64,000 nt of DNA from Nocardiopsis metallicus. GTDB taxonomy: Bacteria > Actinomycetota > Actinomycetes > Streptosporangiales > Streptosporangiaceae. Below, one piece after another: positions 1 through 9,174 of this stretch. The stretch is from contig NZ_JACHDO010000001.1 in assembly GCF_014201115.1 (NCBI RefSeq), forward strand, positions 4,464,001 to 4,528,000, written 5' to 3'. Every line of letters starts with the position of its first letter. Position 1 is the first letter of the stretch. Position numbers and translations under genes: made by a program. The notes beneath the pieces were generated by a model, which saw only the letters and a program-made list of their open reading frames with translations, was not told where the DNA came from and did no database searches.

Positions 1-770
1 CGGACGTGCGCGTGAGGACCTGGCTGGCCGGGGAGCGCAAGATCCCGACCGCCCTGGTCCTGCCGTCCTGGTACCGGGAGGGCGAGGACCCGCTGCCGGT
101 GCTGATGGCCCCGTACGGCGGCCCGCACGCCCAGCGGGTGCTCAACGCGCGCGGCGCCTTCCTGTCCTCCCAGTGGTTCGCGGAGCAGGGCTTCGCGGTT
201 CTGATCGCGGACGGGCGCGGCACCCCGGGTGTGGGCCTGGCCTACGAGCAGGCGGTCCACCACGACCTCGCAGAGCCGGTCCTGGAGGACCAGGTGGCGG
301 CGCTGGAGGACGCGGCGGAGCGGTTCGGCTGCCTGGACCTGACCCGGGTCGGCATCCACGGGTGGTCGTTCGGCGGCTACCTCGCGGCGCTGGCGGTGCT
401 GCGCCGCCCGGACGTGTTCCACGCGGCGGTCGCCGGCGCCCCGGTGATCGACTGGTCGCTGTACGACACGCACTACACCGAGCGCTACCTGGGAACCCCG
501 CAGGAGCAGGCGCAGGTGTACGCCAGCTCGTCGCTGATGGCGGACGCCGACAAGCTGGAACGACCGCTGATGCTGATCCACGGCCTGATCGACGACAACG
601 TGGTCTTCGCGCACACCCAGCGGATGTCCGAGGCCCTGCTGGCCGCGGGCCGCCCGCACACGGTGCTGCCGCTGGCGGGCGTGACCCACAGCCCGTCGGA
701 CCCGGTCACGGCGGAGAACCTGCTGCTGTTGCAGGTGGACTTCCTCAAGGAGAACCTCAGGGGCGCGTAG
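1..770 (+). CDS. S9 family prolyl oligopeptidase/acylaminoacyl peptidase, C-terminal part (5' truncated)
   Basis: This is the alpha/beta-hydrolase catalytic domain of an S9 (prolyl oligopeptidase/DPP-IV type) serine peptidase. The gene enters from outside the window; codons are read from base 3, and the GTG at 6 is internal or accidental because the propeller domain lies upstream. Numbering from that GTG, the nucleophile elbow GWSFGGY puts Ser at about 121, HGLIDDNV gives the Asp at about 196, and VTHSP gives the His at about 228, so the triad is complete. Family members cleave short peptides in the cytoplasm, often after proline or an acylated N-terminus; the substrate cannot be told from this part. 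The stop is followed by a strong hairpin. Confident on family, not on specificity. Confidence 0.9.
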   Translation, partial: DVRVRTWLAGERKIPTALVLPSWYREGEDPLPVLMAPYGGPHAQRVLNARGAFLSSQWFAEQGFAVLIADGRGTPGVGLAYEQAVHHDLAEPVLEDQVAALEDAAERFGCLDLTRVGIHGWSFGGYLAALAVLRRPDVFHAAVAGAPVIDWSLYDTHYTERYLGTPQEQAQVYASSSLMADADKLERPLMLIHGLIDDNVVFAHTQRMSEALLAAGRPHTVLPLAGVTHSPSDPVTAENLLLLQVDFLKENLRGA

Positions 771-787
771 CCGTAGGTGACGCAACA

Positions 788-821
788 CGGGTCCCGGCGC
801 CGGAGAAGGCACCGGGACCCG
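788..821. terminator. Hairpin between convergent genes
   Basis: A 14-bp stem with one non-Watson-Crick position (788-801 with 808-821) and a 6-nt loop lies between the S9 peptidase stop (770) and the stop of the convergent kinase gene (860). It probably serves both directions. There is no clear U-tract, as is common in high-GC actinobacteria. Confidence 0.7.
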
Positions 822-859
822 CGCGAACGGGTCAAGGACGGTGGGAACCAGCAGGTGGA

Positions 860-3028
860 TCAGGGCTGGATCTCGGACTCCTCGGGGACGTAGACCTCCA
901 CGGGTTCGTTGAACCGGAAGAAATCGATGTGGTGGTAGAAGGTCAGAAGCTCACCGAACTCAGCGGTGCGCCCCTCCTCGTCCGGAGCCGTCAACGCCAA
1001 TCGCACCGGCTCCCCCTGATCGGAGATCCAGAGTTCGAAGTCCGTCGCCTGCACGGTTCCGGTCCAGCCCATCTCGTGGGTGAGGGTTCCGGTGTAGTGG
1101 TGTCCACCCCGCTCTTGCGGGTCGACGTCGCCCACGAGTTCCCCGGGGTAATACGATTCCTCTCCCGCTTCGAGGACCGTGCTCTGCCCCTCGTAGGTAA
1201 CCTCGGCGTCCCCGGACAGGAGCTCCTCCATGAGGCGGAGCAGTGTTTCCCACTCCGCTCGGGCGCTCTCAGCGGGTTCGGCGTCGGGCCCGGGGCGGTG
1301 GTACGTGAACTCGTGGTCGCTGAACGTCGGCCCCTGAACAGTGTTGATGCGCACGGTCTCATCCAGGTTCGGCCCCAGAGCGAGTGTGCCTCCCGCGGTG
1401 GGGCCGACGAACCAGTGCCGGGACAGGGCCGGTTGCGGATCCTCCGTGTACCGGTACTGGGTTGACGGGTCGTGACCGACGTCGTTGGTGAAGAAGATTT
1501 CGTAGGTGGTGAAGCTGGAGGCCTCCAGCGCGATGTCGATGGCCTCTGTCACCACGGCTTCGATGTCCTCCGGGTCTCTGTCGACCGCGAGGCGGTCGTC
1601 CTCCTCGGGTTCCTCGGCGGCCACCGTCTGCTCGACCGGGGCGTCGTCCCGGAGGTACCAGGCTCCAGTCGCTGCGGCCCCGCCGACCAGTGTCAACGCG
1701 CCCAGAACGGCCACGGCCCCCTTGACCCCGGTCAGGGCACCGAGCACCCCACCGCTACCCGCAGCCCCGGCACCAGCACCAGCACCAGCACCAGCGGCCA
1801 TGCTGGTCACTCCGCCGGTCGCACTCACGGCGCCACCGGCGGTACCGGCAGTGGCCATCCCCGAAGCAGCCCCTGCACCAGCTGCCCCGGCACCCGCCGC
1901 TCCGGAACCCGCGACACCTGACCCCAGCGTGCCCGCGCCGACCACACCCAGGCCCACCGCCGAAGCGGTACCCAGCGCGGCAGCCCAACGGGCCGGATCG
2001 TGCCCGGCGGAATCCACACCGCGCCAGTAATCGGCCAGCATCCCGCGCAGCACCCGCTGCGTACGGGTGCGGTCGGGGACCGCCCCGGCGTGGAGTTCGG
2101 TCTCCACCGTGACAGGCGGCAGCAGTTCGGTCAGAAGGTCGACAGCGGAGGGCCGGTCAGGAGCGGACACCGACAGCGCCCGCTCCACCAGGGACAGCAG
2201 GTCCTCGGGGACGCCCTCGACGTCGTGGTCACCGGATTGGACGCGTGCGGCCAGCTCGACCGGGCTCCCCGCACCGAAGGGCGCCCGGCCAGTGGCGGCC
2301 AGGGTCACCAGGCCGCCCCAGGCGAACACGTCCGCCGCCGGATCAGCGGCCGCACCCGCATAACGCTCAGGCGCCGACCAACCCGGAGTGCCATAAGAAG
2401 CCGAGGCGTCCTGCTCCGGGTCGGTGCCGATCTCGACCGCGATCCCGAAGTCCACGATCTTGGGCCCGTCCGGAGCCAGGATGACGTTGCCCGGCTTGAT
2501 GTCGCGGTGCGCGATCCCCGCCGAGTGCAAGGTAGCCAGTCCCTCGGCCATACCCAGCGCGAACGTGCGCAGCATGTCCCCGGACAGCGGCCCGAACTCC
2601 CGCACATGCCGGTTCAGATCCCGGCCGGGCACATAATCGAAGGCCAACCACGGCACCGGCGCCGACGGATCCGCACCGTGGAGGCGGGCCGTACTGATCC
2701 CATCAGCCCGGCGCAGCATCTGCACCTCGCGCGCGAACGCCTCCCGATGGCCGGGCCGGTCCGCGTACTTCGCGTGCACGGTCTTGAGCGCGATACAGGT
2801 GCCACCGGGGTCCAAGGCCGCGTACACCACGCCCATGCCACCGGCCCCGATCCGGCCCACCAGCCGGAAGATGCCGATCTGGTGGGGATCACTCTCGGTC
2901 AGCGGGGCAAGCCCGGGCGGCAGACCGGGACCGGATGGCGAGCCCGGTGTGTGGCCCGGCTCCCCTGCGAGGTCAGGGTGCGGCGGGGGGACGGGCCCCT
3001 CGGCCGGAGTGGGGGACGTGCTCATCAT
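860..3028 (-). CDS. Membrane-anchored Ser/Thr protein kinase with Ala/Gly-rich linker and extracellular sensor domain
   Basis: Hanks-type Ser/Thr kinase, 722 aa, phosphorylating cytoplasmic proteins on Ser/Thr. A Pro-rich N-terminus is followed by the kinase domain from about residue 52: glycine loop GRIGAGGMGVV, ATP-binding Lys about 82, HRDIKPGN with catalytic Asp about 176, DFG about 193, and a GTPGWSAPER activation end. An Ala/Gly low-complexity linker (DNA rich in GGTGCT-type repeats near 1760-1800) leads to one membrane helix and an outside domain ending FNEPVEVYVPEESEIQP. That outside domain is clearly homologous to the one in the pseudokinase at 7346-9136, sharing HHYTGT and FELWIS motifs. 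The start is ATG at 3028 or 3025; the AAAGG upstream is better spaced for 3025. First of a tandem array of paralogues. Confidence 0.92.
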   Translation of the reverse strand: MMSTSPTPAEGPVPPPHPDLAGEPGHTPGSPSGPGLPPGLAPLTESDPHQIGIFRLVGRIGAGGMGVVYAALDPGGTCIALKTVHAKYADRPGHREAFAREVQMLRRADGISTARLHGADPSAPVPWLAFDYVPGRDLNRHVREFGPLSGDMLRTFALGMAEGLATLHSAGIAHRDIKPGNVILAPDGPKIVDFGIAVEIGTDPEQDASASYGTPGWSAPERYAGAAADPAADVFAWGGLVTLAATGRAPFGAGSPVELAARVQSGDHDVEGVPEDLLSLVERALSVSAPDRPSAVDLLTELLPPVTVETELHAGAVPDRTRTQRVLRGMLADYWRGVDSAGHDPARWAAALGTASAVGLGVVGAGTLGSGVAGSGAAGAGAAGAGAASGMATAGTAGGAVSATGGVTSMAAGAGAGAGAGAAGSGGVLGALTGVKGAVAVLGALTLVGGAAATGAWYLRDDAPVEQTVAAEEPEEDDRLAVDRDPEDIEAVVTEAIDIALEASSFTTYEIFFTNDVGHDPSTQYRYTEDPQPALSRHWFVGPTAGGTLALGPNLDETVRINTVQGPTFSDHEFTYHRPGPDAEPAESARAEWETLLRLMEELLSGDAEVTYEGQSTVLEAGEESYYPGELVGDVDPQERGGHHYTGTLTHEMGWTGTVQATDFELWISDQGEPVRLALTAPDEEGRTAEFGELLTFYHHIDFFRFNEPVEVYVPEESEIQP

Positions 3029-3197
3029 TGCCTTTCCCGATGGTGGGGATGCTGGGGGCGATGGAGGGCTGGGTCGATACGGAGTTCCATGTGTTCGCCC
3101 GGTGTGAGCCCTCCGTCACCGCAGAAGTTCTCCCCGGCATCGGAGAACCGCGACGGCCCCGAGACCGGTAAACAGGGGGCGCAGGTCAGGATGGAAT

Positions 3198-3470
3198 TCA
3201 CCCGGGAGGAATCTCGGCTTCGTCGGGGACCCCGATCTCCACGGGCCGGTCGAAAACGACCACGCCGACCTCCCAGCCCTCGCGGTCCTTCCGGTATCCC
3301 CTCCTGGGCCGGTGAGTCGGAGAGGACACGACAGACGAACCGTTCGTGCACGCGCTGCCCGAAGGGCGGCTTCCCGGTCGCGGCGTAGGCGACCGTCTCG
3401 GCTCAGGCGAACAGATCCGAGGCGGGGCTCGTACGCCGCCCCGGTACCGCCCGGGCCCCGGCGTCCGCCC
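3198..3470 (-). pseudogene. Decayed Ser/Thr kinase remnant (fifth copy of the array)
   Basis: The 490-bp gap between two intact kinases holds wreckage of another copy. Reading the minus strand from about 3425 gives SDLFA-stop-AETVAYAATGKPPFG then RVHERFVCRVLSDSP. This aligns with SDVFAWGGLVAYAATGAGPFG and VVVSRVLSAQP of the kinase at 5502-7304; the stop is TGA where the paralogue has Trp. A large deletion and frame change then join it to EVGVVVFDRPVEIGVPDEAE, the C-terminal tail of the family, ending at the stop 3198-3200. Farther upstream an RYRG in another frame matches the EQYRGA motif. The N-lobe, catalytic loop, membrane helix and most of the sensor domain are missing. Boundaries are approximate. 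Confidence 0.8.
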
Positions 3471-3519
3471 CCGAGGAGGCCGGGACCGGCGACCGCGGGC
3501 CGGACGGCCCAGGGCCCGG

Positions 3520-5412
3520 CTAGTTGACGCCGGGCCACTCGGGCAGGATCTCCGACTCCTCCGGGATGTAGATGTCCCTGGGCTCGTTGAAGGTGTAGTC
3601 GCGGGTCACCGTGAAGGTGGTCCCCGGGTCGTCCTCAGGGTGCTCCAGGTAAACATAGGATCCGGCCCCGCCCATGCGCAGCGGGTACCCCTCGTCGTCC
3701 AGCCACAGGTCGAAGGAGACGGCCACGGCCGCCATGTCCTCGTTCTGTGCCTCTTCGACGTAGGTTCCGCTGTAGAGGTGCCCTTCGGTCGCCTCGAACG
3801 TCAGACCGTAGCTGGGGGTGTCCCAGAACTCCGACTCGTAGGGGACCCGGCTACGCCCCTGGTAGGCCACCTCGGACTCGGATCCCGGCTCCAGGATCCA
3901 CTCCAGGTCCCGAGTGAGGCCCTCTCTCAGGTCGTTGTCGCTCTCGCTCCCGGGCTCGTCCGCGAAGTACTGGATGACAGGGGCGGTACCGGGTGCCGGG
4001 TGGTCGATCCAGCCGTTGATCCTCTCCTCCAGCTCCTCCCCCTGGCGCAGGGTGACCGAGGTCCCGAAGGGACCATAACTCTTGTTCTGGATGACCCGGA
4101 CCGGATCCTCGGTGTACTCGACGGTGTAGACCACCGGATCGCCGCCCTCCCGATCGACCACGTTCTCGTGCCGGTACACGTAGTCCGACGCGGCCAGCAT
4201 CAGTTCGATGGTCTCGGCGACCACGGCCTCGGCGTCCTCGGGGTTGGTCTGGACCAGCGGGCCGCTGGGCTCGTCGGTCTCCTCCGCCGCCTCGTTCCCT
4301 CCTTCGTCCTCGGCGGAACCGGCCACCCAGGGGATCCGGTCCGAGTAGACCAGGCCACCGGCAAGCGCGACCACCAGCACAGCCGCCGCGACCGACAGCC
4401 ACAGACCCCGGCGTGACCGGCGCACCCGGCGCACACCCGGGTCGGCCACCGCCGTCCACTCGGTGGCCAACAGCTCGGGCACGATCCGGGTGGAGTCCGT
4501 GCTCCGCCCCTGCTCCGCCACCAGGGTGGGTGACAGCCCCCCGCCCGGCATGATTCGGGTCGCCGACCAACCACGGGTCAGCTCCGCCAGGGCCTCATCC
4601 GCCCGAGGACGTTCCCGCGGGTCCTTGGCGAGCGCGCGGCGCACCAGCCCCAGCAGATGCTCCGGGACACCTTCCAGGTCCGGCTCCTCATGCCTGCTGC
4701 GGTGGATGATCCCGTCCACGGCCCCACCACCGAAAGGATCCCGGCCAGTCGCCGCCACCACGACCAGACCACCCCAGGCGAACATGTCGGTGTAGCCAGT
4801 GGCGTCGACACCCTCATACCGCTCGGGCGCCACCCACCCCGGGGTGCCGTGCAGACCACCGGTGGCGGTGAGCACGGTCCCGTCCGCGGCACGGGCGATC
4901 CCGAAGTCCAACACCTTGGGCCCGTCCGGGGCCAGGATCACGTTCCCCGGTTTGAGATCGCGATGCACCACACCGGCACCGTGGATCGCGGTCAGCGCCT
5001 CGGCCAGACCGACCGCGAGCGCGGTGAGCATGCCACCGGACAGCGGCCCGTGCTTCTTGACGTACTGACGAAGGGTCAGACCAGGCACGTACTCAGTGGC
5101 CATCCACGGGGTGGCGGCGGTGACGTCAGCGCCCAGGAAGGCCGGAGCACAGGTGGCCCGAACCCGCGAGACCAGGCCGACCTCACGGGCGAACCGGGCC
5201 CGAAAATCCGGATCGGCGGCGAACTGGGAATGGACCACCTTGACCGCCGCGGCCTGCCCGGCATCGGTGAGCCCTGCGTAGACCGCACCCATGCCACCGG
5301 CACCGATCCGCCCGACCACCCGGTACTCACCAAGGCGCTCGGGATCACCACTCCCGGGCGGGTCCACACCAGGAGGCAAATGCTCGCGATCAAAGGGGGT
5401 GTTGCTGGTCAT
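3520..5412 (-). CDS. Membrane-anchored Ser/Thr protein kinase with extracellular sensor domain
   Basis: Second intact kinase of the array, 630 aa. Glycine loop GRIGAGGMGAV (about 35-43), ATP Lys about 58, HRDLKPGN with Asp about 152, DFG Asp about 169, GTPGWVAPERYEG. A basic stretch RRVRRSRRG precedes one membrane helix near residues 335-355, then an acidic linker and an outside domain ending FNEPRDIYIPEESEILP, the same tail as its paralogues. The leader before the ATG (GAACAGGAAACC) closely matches the leader of the pseudokinase at 9136 (GAACAGGAAGCC), so the duplication included upstream DNA. All residues needed for catalysis are present. The ligand of the outside part is unknown; its fold may be LppX/LprG-like, but that is a guess from the PV-x-I-x-P ending. 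Confidence 0.92.
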   Translation of the reverse strand: MTSNTPFDREHLPPGVDPPGSGDPERLGEYRVVGRIGAGGMGAVYAGLTDAGQAAAVKVVHSQFAADPDFRARFAREVGLVSRVRATCAPAFLGADVTAATPWMATEYVPGLTLRQYVKKHGPLSGGMLTALAVGLAEALTAIHGAGVVHRDLKPGNVILAPDGPKVLDFGIARAADGTVLTATGGLHGTPGWVAPERYEGVDATGYTDMFAWGGLVVVAATGRDPFGGGAVDGIIHRSRHEEPDLEGVPEHLLGLVRRALAKDPRERPRADEALAELTRGWSATRIMPGGGLSPTLVAEQGRSTDSTRIVPELLATEWTAVADPGVRRVRRSRRGLWLSVAAAVLVVALAGGLVYSDRIPWVAGSAEDEGGNEAAEETDEPSGPLVQTNPEDAEAVVAETIELMLAASDYVYRHENVVDREGGDPVVYTVEYTEDPVRVIQNKSYGPFGTSVTLRQGEELEERINGWIDHPAPGTAPVIQYFADEPGSESDNDLREGLTRDLEWILEPGSESEVAYQGRSRVPYESEFWDTPSYGLTFEATEGHLYSGTYVEEAQNEDMAAVAVSFDLWLDDEGYPLRMGGAGSYVYLEHPEDDPGTTFTVTRDYTFNEPRDIYIPEESEILPEWPGVN

Positions 5413-5501
5413 CGTGGTTTCCTGTTCAGGAGGGGGAAGGGATCGGGCCGGGGGAAGGCCAGGGGCCGGGTTCAGGTGTCAGGGGTGCCGGGGTTCGGGG
5501 G

Positions 5502-7304
5502 TTACTCGGGACGGGTGCCCTCACCGTCCCAAAGCTGGCGCAGGTTGGGTTCGTAGACACAGTGGTTCAGCGGGGAGCCGTCGGTGAGGGTCGCGTCGAC
5601 GGGGGTGGCCTCGACCGGGTCGGGCGTGAAGAAGTCCTCGCCCAACGCCCAACCCCGCCAGTGGTAACAGATCCCGCCCGGGTAACCGACCTCCGGATCC
5701 GGGGTGGAGACCGCCTCGGCGGGGGTGTAGAAGACGGCCATGTCGTGGTCACCCGCCGAACCGCGGCCGATCTCAGCCCCGCCCACGAAGGTCAGTTCGA
5801 ACTCCGCCGTGGGTTCCTCCGGGGAGAGCGTGGCGAGGCTTCCGCCGCTGTTCGCGACGGTGGCCTGCATGTACTCCGCACCGGGCTCGATGAACCGGAC
5901 CCGCGCGAACTCGTGGCTGTACACCTGGAGCGAGCCGAAGTCCGGCAGGTACTCGGCGGTGACGTTGACGATGAGGGTCTGGGACTGGAGCCAGGAGTGC
6001 TCCCCCATGTCGAACCGCACCTGATCCAGGGTCTGCCCTGCCTCGCCGTCCTCCAGGGAGCGGACGAGGACGTCACCGGCGTCCGTGTCGGGAACCACGG
6101 TCACGGCTCCGTTCTCGTAGAGGTCCCGGTACTCCTCGGGGACGTCGTCGGCAGGCACTCCGTCGGCTGTGGTCACGGTGGTGTCCGTCCCGCCGTCGGA
6201 GAGGTCACCCGGAGGCCCACCGCCGATCCGCCCGTCAGCCACCGCCCAGACCCCGCCCGCGGCGACCAGGGCGAGCACGCACCCGGCCGCGCCGACGGCC
6301 AGGCGTCCACGGTAGCGCCGGGCCCAGGAACGGCGGGGCGGGGCGTACAGCCGCCAGGGATCGTCCGCCGGGGCGGGAGACGGCGCGCCGGTCCCGGGCC
6401 CGGCTGCTGTCCCGGACCCGTGCGCGGCCAGGGCCGGGTCGTTCAGGAGCCCGGCGGCGTCGGGGCGGTGCGCGGGGTCCTTGGCCAGGGACCGCCCCAC
6501 CGTCTCGCGCAGCCCGGCGGGGAGCGCCTCCAGGGACGGCTGGGCCGACAGCACACGCGAGACCACCACATCAGAGGCGGCCGTACCGAAGGGACCGGCC
6601 CCGGTTGCCGCGTAGGCGACCAGACCGCCCCAGGCGAAAACGTCCGAGCGGTCGGTGGCCTGCGCGCCGCGGTACTGCTCGGGCGAGATCCACCCGGGCG
6701 TGCCGACCAGGCCGCCGGTACGGGTCAGCGCGGTCTCCTCCACCGCGCGGGCGATCCCGAAGTCCAACACCTTCGGCCCCTCAGGGGACAGGATCACGTT
6801 GCCCGGCTTCAGGTCACGGTGCACCACACCGGCGGCGTGGATCGCCGCGAGCGCCTCGGCCACCCCTGCGGCGAAGAGGGCCAGCGCCGGGCCGCGGAGG
6901 GGCCCGTACCGGCGCACGTGCTCGTCGAGGGTGAGGCCGGGCACGTACTCGGTGGCCAACCAGGGCGGGTCAGCCCTGGTATCAGCGCTGAGGAAGGCCG
7001 GGAGCGCACGCGCGCGCACCCGGCGGACCATCTTCACCTCACGGGCGAACCGGTCCCGAAACTCCCGGTCGGCGGTGTGGGAGCGGTGCACGCACTTGAC
7101 CGCCGCCCGCCGACCGCGTCCGTCCAGCGCCGCGTACACCACACCCATGCCACCGGAGCCAAGGCGCCCGAGCAGGCGGAACGATCCGAGGTGGCGAGGG
7201 TCGTCGGCGGCCAGGGGAAGCACGCCGGGAGGAGACTGGGGTTCGGAGACCGGGAGGTGGGATGCGGGGCGCCCGGAAGCCGGGGGTTCGGTGGAAGGGT
7301 TCAT
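5502..7304 (-). CDS. Membrane-anchored Ser/Thr protein kinase with a divergent extracellular domain
   Basis: Third intact kinase, 600 aa. Glycine loop GRLGSGGMGVV, ATP Lys 70, HRDLKPGN with Asp 164, DFG Asp 181, GTPGWISPEQYRG, and one membrane helix about 334-356. Unlike its neighbours, the outside domain lacks the HHYTGT/FELWIS motifs and the IPDESEI tail. It instead carries a beta-rich stretch (SQTLIVNVTAEYL, EFARVRFIEP) and two late cysteines (ICYHW, NHCVY) that could form a disulfide. The array thus shares one cytoplasmic output domain but at least two kinds of sensor. The N-lobe (PRHLGSFRLLGRLG) is close to that of the truncated copy at 9175-9492, suggesting those two are sister copies. 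Confidence 0.92.
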   Translation of the reverse strand: MNPSTEPPASGRPASHLPVSEPQSPPGVLPLAADDPRHLGSFRLLGRLGSGGMGVVYAALDGRGRRAAVKCVHRSHTADREFRDRFAREVKMVRRVRARALPAFLSADTRADPPWLATEYVPGLTLDEHVRRYGPLRGPALALFAAGVAEALAAIHAAGVVHRDLKPGNVILSPEGPKVLDFGIARAVEETALTRTGGLVGTPGWISPEQYRGAQATDRSDVFAWGGLVAYAATGAGPFGTAASDVVVSRVLSAQPSLEALPAGLRETVGRSLAKDPAHRPDAAGLLNDPALAAHGSGTAAGPGTGAPSPAPADDPWRLYAPPRRSWARRYRGRLAVGAAGCVLALVAAGGVWAVADGRIGGGPPGDLSDGGTDTTVTTADGVPADDVPEEYRDLYENGAVTVVPDTDAGDVLVRSLEDGEAGQTLDQVRFDMGEHSWLQSQTLIVNVTAEYLPDFGSLQVYSHEFARVRFIEPGAEYMQATVANSGGSLATLSPEEPTAEFELTFVGGAEIGRGSAGDHDMAVFYTPAEAVSTPDPEVGYPGGICYHWRGWALGEDFFTPDPVEATPVDATLTDGSPLNHCVYEPNLRQLWDGEGTRPE

Positions 7305-7345
7305 TCGGGGGAAGGTCTCTCAGTCAGGAAGGGGCCAGAGACGGG

Positions 7346-9136
7346 TCAGGGCCGCTCGGGGTGGATTTCGGACTCGTCGGGGATCCCGACGTCCACGGGC
7401 TGGTCGAACTGGAAGTAGTCCATCCGGTGGGCGACGCGAAGGGCTTCGCCGCCGTCGGTGATGTCCCCGGGGACAGCCTCCAAGGAGAGCCGTACCGGGT
7501 GGCCCTCCGCGGAGATCCAAAGCTCGAACTCCGCCTCCACGGGTTCGGAAAACAGGTGTACCGGAAAAACGTGCGCCAACGTCCCGGTGTAGTGGTGCCC
7601 ACCGCGTTCGAGGGGGTCCTCCTCACCCATCAGTTCCCGGGGGATGTACTCGTCGTCGAACGTGCCCTGGCCCTCGTAGGAGACCCGCGCGTCCTCGGCC
7701 AGGACCACCTCCATGGTGAGGAGCATCTCCTCCCATTCCTTCCGGGGTTCCCTCAGCCGGTCGCTGCCGGGGCCCGGGTCCAGGAAGTACTCCTTGACGG
7801 TCCCGGTGTACGTCTCCGTCGGCCTGTCGGTGAAGTACACGAACTCGTTCAGTTCCGGCCCCAGGGCGAGCACACCCTGCCCGTGGGGCCCGAGATACAT
7901 GGTCCGGCTCATGGCCGGTCGCGGGTCCTCGCTGTACAGGTAACGGGTCGGCATCAAGTCGCCGGGACTGTTGGAGGCGAATTGCTCGTAGGCGGTGAAG
8001 CTGGAGGCTCCCAGGGCAAGGTCGATCGCCTCGGTGACCACCGCGTCGATGTCCTCCGGGTCCTCGGCGACGGTCGGGCCGGAGGGTTCTTCCGCCACGT
8101 CCTCCTGCACGCTGTCCCCGGCCGCCGCGGTGTCAGCCGGGTCGTCGTCGGCTCCGGGGCGGACCAGTGCCCAGCCGCCGAGCAGGGCTACGGCCAGCAC
8201 GGCCGCGGTTGCGGCGAGCACCGCGGGTCTGCGGACGCGGCGCACCCGCCGGGGTTCGGGGGCGGTGATCCCGGTCCACTCGGCGGACAGGAGCGCGGGC
8301 AGCGCCTCGGCCGGGTCCTCCCCCTCGCCCGCCGTGAGCTCCCGGAGGAGTTCGAGCGCGGTGGGCCGCTCCCCCGGTTCGGCGGCCAGGGCACGCCGGA
8401 CCAGCGGTGCCAGGTGCGCGGGGACGGCACCGAGTTCGGGGGCGGTCGCGGTGTCCCCGGAGGGCTCCCAGCCGGTGGCGGCGAAGCGCACCAGAGCACC
8501 CCAGGCGTGCACGTCGGCGTAGCCGGTGATCCCGGTGGCGGCGGCGCCTTCGGCAGAGCCCTGTTCGGGCGCGGCCCAGCGCGGGGCGGAGACCGGTTTC
8601 CCGGTGACCCGGGCGATCCCGAAGTCCACCACCTTCGGTCCCCCCGGGGCCAGGATCACCGCTGCCGGGTCCAGGGCCAGGTGCGTGGCCCCGGCGGCGT
8701 GCCCGGCGGCCAGGGACTCGGCCAGCCCCGCGGCCAGAGCGGTGAGCGTACCGCCGGTCAGCGGACCGTGCTCGCCGACGTGCGCGGCCAGGGTCCGGCC
8801 GGGCACGTAGGCGGTGGCCAGCCAGGGCGCGGCCGCCCGGACGTCCGCGCCCCGGTAGGCGGCGGTGCACAGCGCCCGGACCCGGACGAGGCGACCGACC
8901 TCCGCGGCCATCCGGGAACGCACGTCCGGGGCGTCGGCTAGCGCCTCGGGTATCAGACGGACCGCGGCGCTGGCCCCGTCACCGTCCACCCCGAGCAGCA
9001 CGGTGCCCGCGGCGTCCCGGCTGATCCGGCCGACGATCCGGTAGGCGCCCAGCCGGTCTGGGTCGCCCTTGGCCGGGGGCGCGACCCCCGGCGGCAGGAA
9101 GTCACGGTCGAAGCGGGCACTGGTCTCGGCGGACAT
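7346..9136 (-). CDS. Membrane-anchored pseudokinase of the same family
   Basis: Full-length paralogue, 596 aa, with the catalytic site destroyed by substitutions, not by deletion. The glycine loop is GRISRDAAGTV (no GxGxxG), the ATP-binding Lys of AVK is Arg60 (AAVRL), and HRDLKPGN is replaced by HLALDPAA, so the catalytic Asp is Ala154 and the metal-binding Asn is Ala159. DFG (171) and the APEQ anchor remain. The reading frame, membrane helix and outside domain (HHYTGT, FELWIS, tail FDQPVDVGIPDESEIHP) are intact, arguing for a kept signalling or scaffolding role. The ATG at 9136 was chosen over an upstream extension because its leader GAACAGGAAGCC matches that of the 5412 kinase and MSAETSARFDRDFLPPGV matches its N-terminus. 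Family certain; inactivity is inference. Confidence 0.9.
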   Translation of the reverse strand: MSAETSARFDRDFLPPGVAPPAKGDPDRLGAYRIVGRISRDAAGTVLLGVDGDGASAAVRLIPEALADAPDVRSRMAAEVGRLVRVRALCTAAYRGADVRAAAPWLATAYVPGRTLAAHVGEHGPLTGGTLTALAAGLAESLAAGHAAGATHLALDPAAVILAPGGPKVVDFGIARVTGKPVSAPRWAAPEQGSAEGAAATGITGYADVHAWGALVRFAATGWEPSGDTATAPELGAVPAHLAPLVRRALAAEPGERPTALELLRELTAGEGEDPAEALPALLSAEWTGITAPEPRRVRRVRRPAVLAATAAVLAVALLGGWALVRPGADDDPADTAAAGDSVQEDVAEEPSGPTVAEDPEDIDAVVTEAIDLALGASSFTAYEQFASNSPGDLMPTRYLYSEDPRPAMSRTMYLGPHGQGVLALGPELNEFVYFTDRPTETYTGTVKEYFLDPGPGSDRLREPRKEWEEMLLTMEVVLAEDARVSYEGQGTFDDEYIPRELMGEEDPLERGGHHYTGTLAHVFPVHLFSEPVEAEFELWISAEGHPVRLSLEAVPGDITDGGEALRVAHRMDYFQFDQPVDVGIPDESEIHPERP

Positions 9137-9174
9137 GGCGGGCTTCCTGTTCTCGGGTCGTGCGGGGGTGGGGT

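Noticed and set aside
1760..1810. Possible non-coding microsatellite in the first kinase gene
   Set aside because: The GGTGCT-type repeat encodes the in-frame Ala/Gly linker of the kinase and is fully explained by it.
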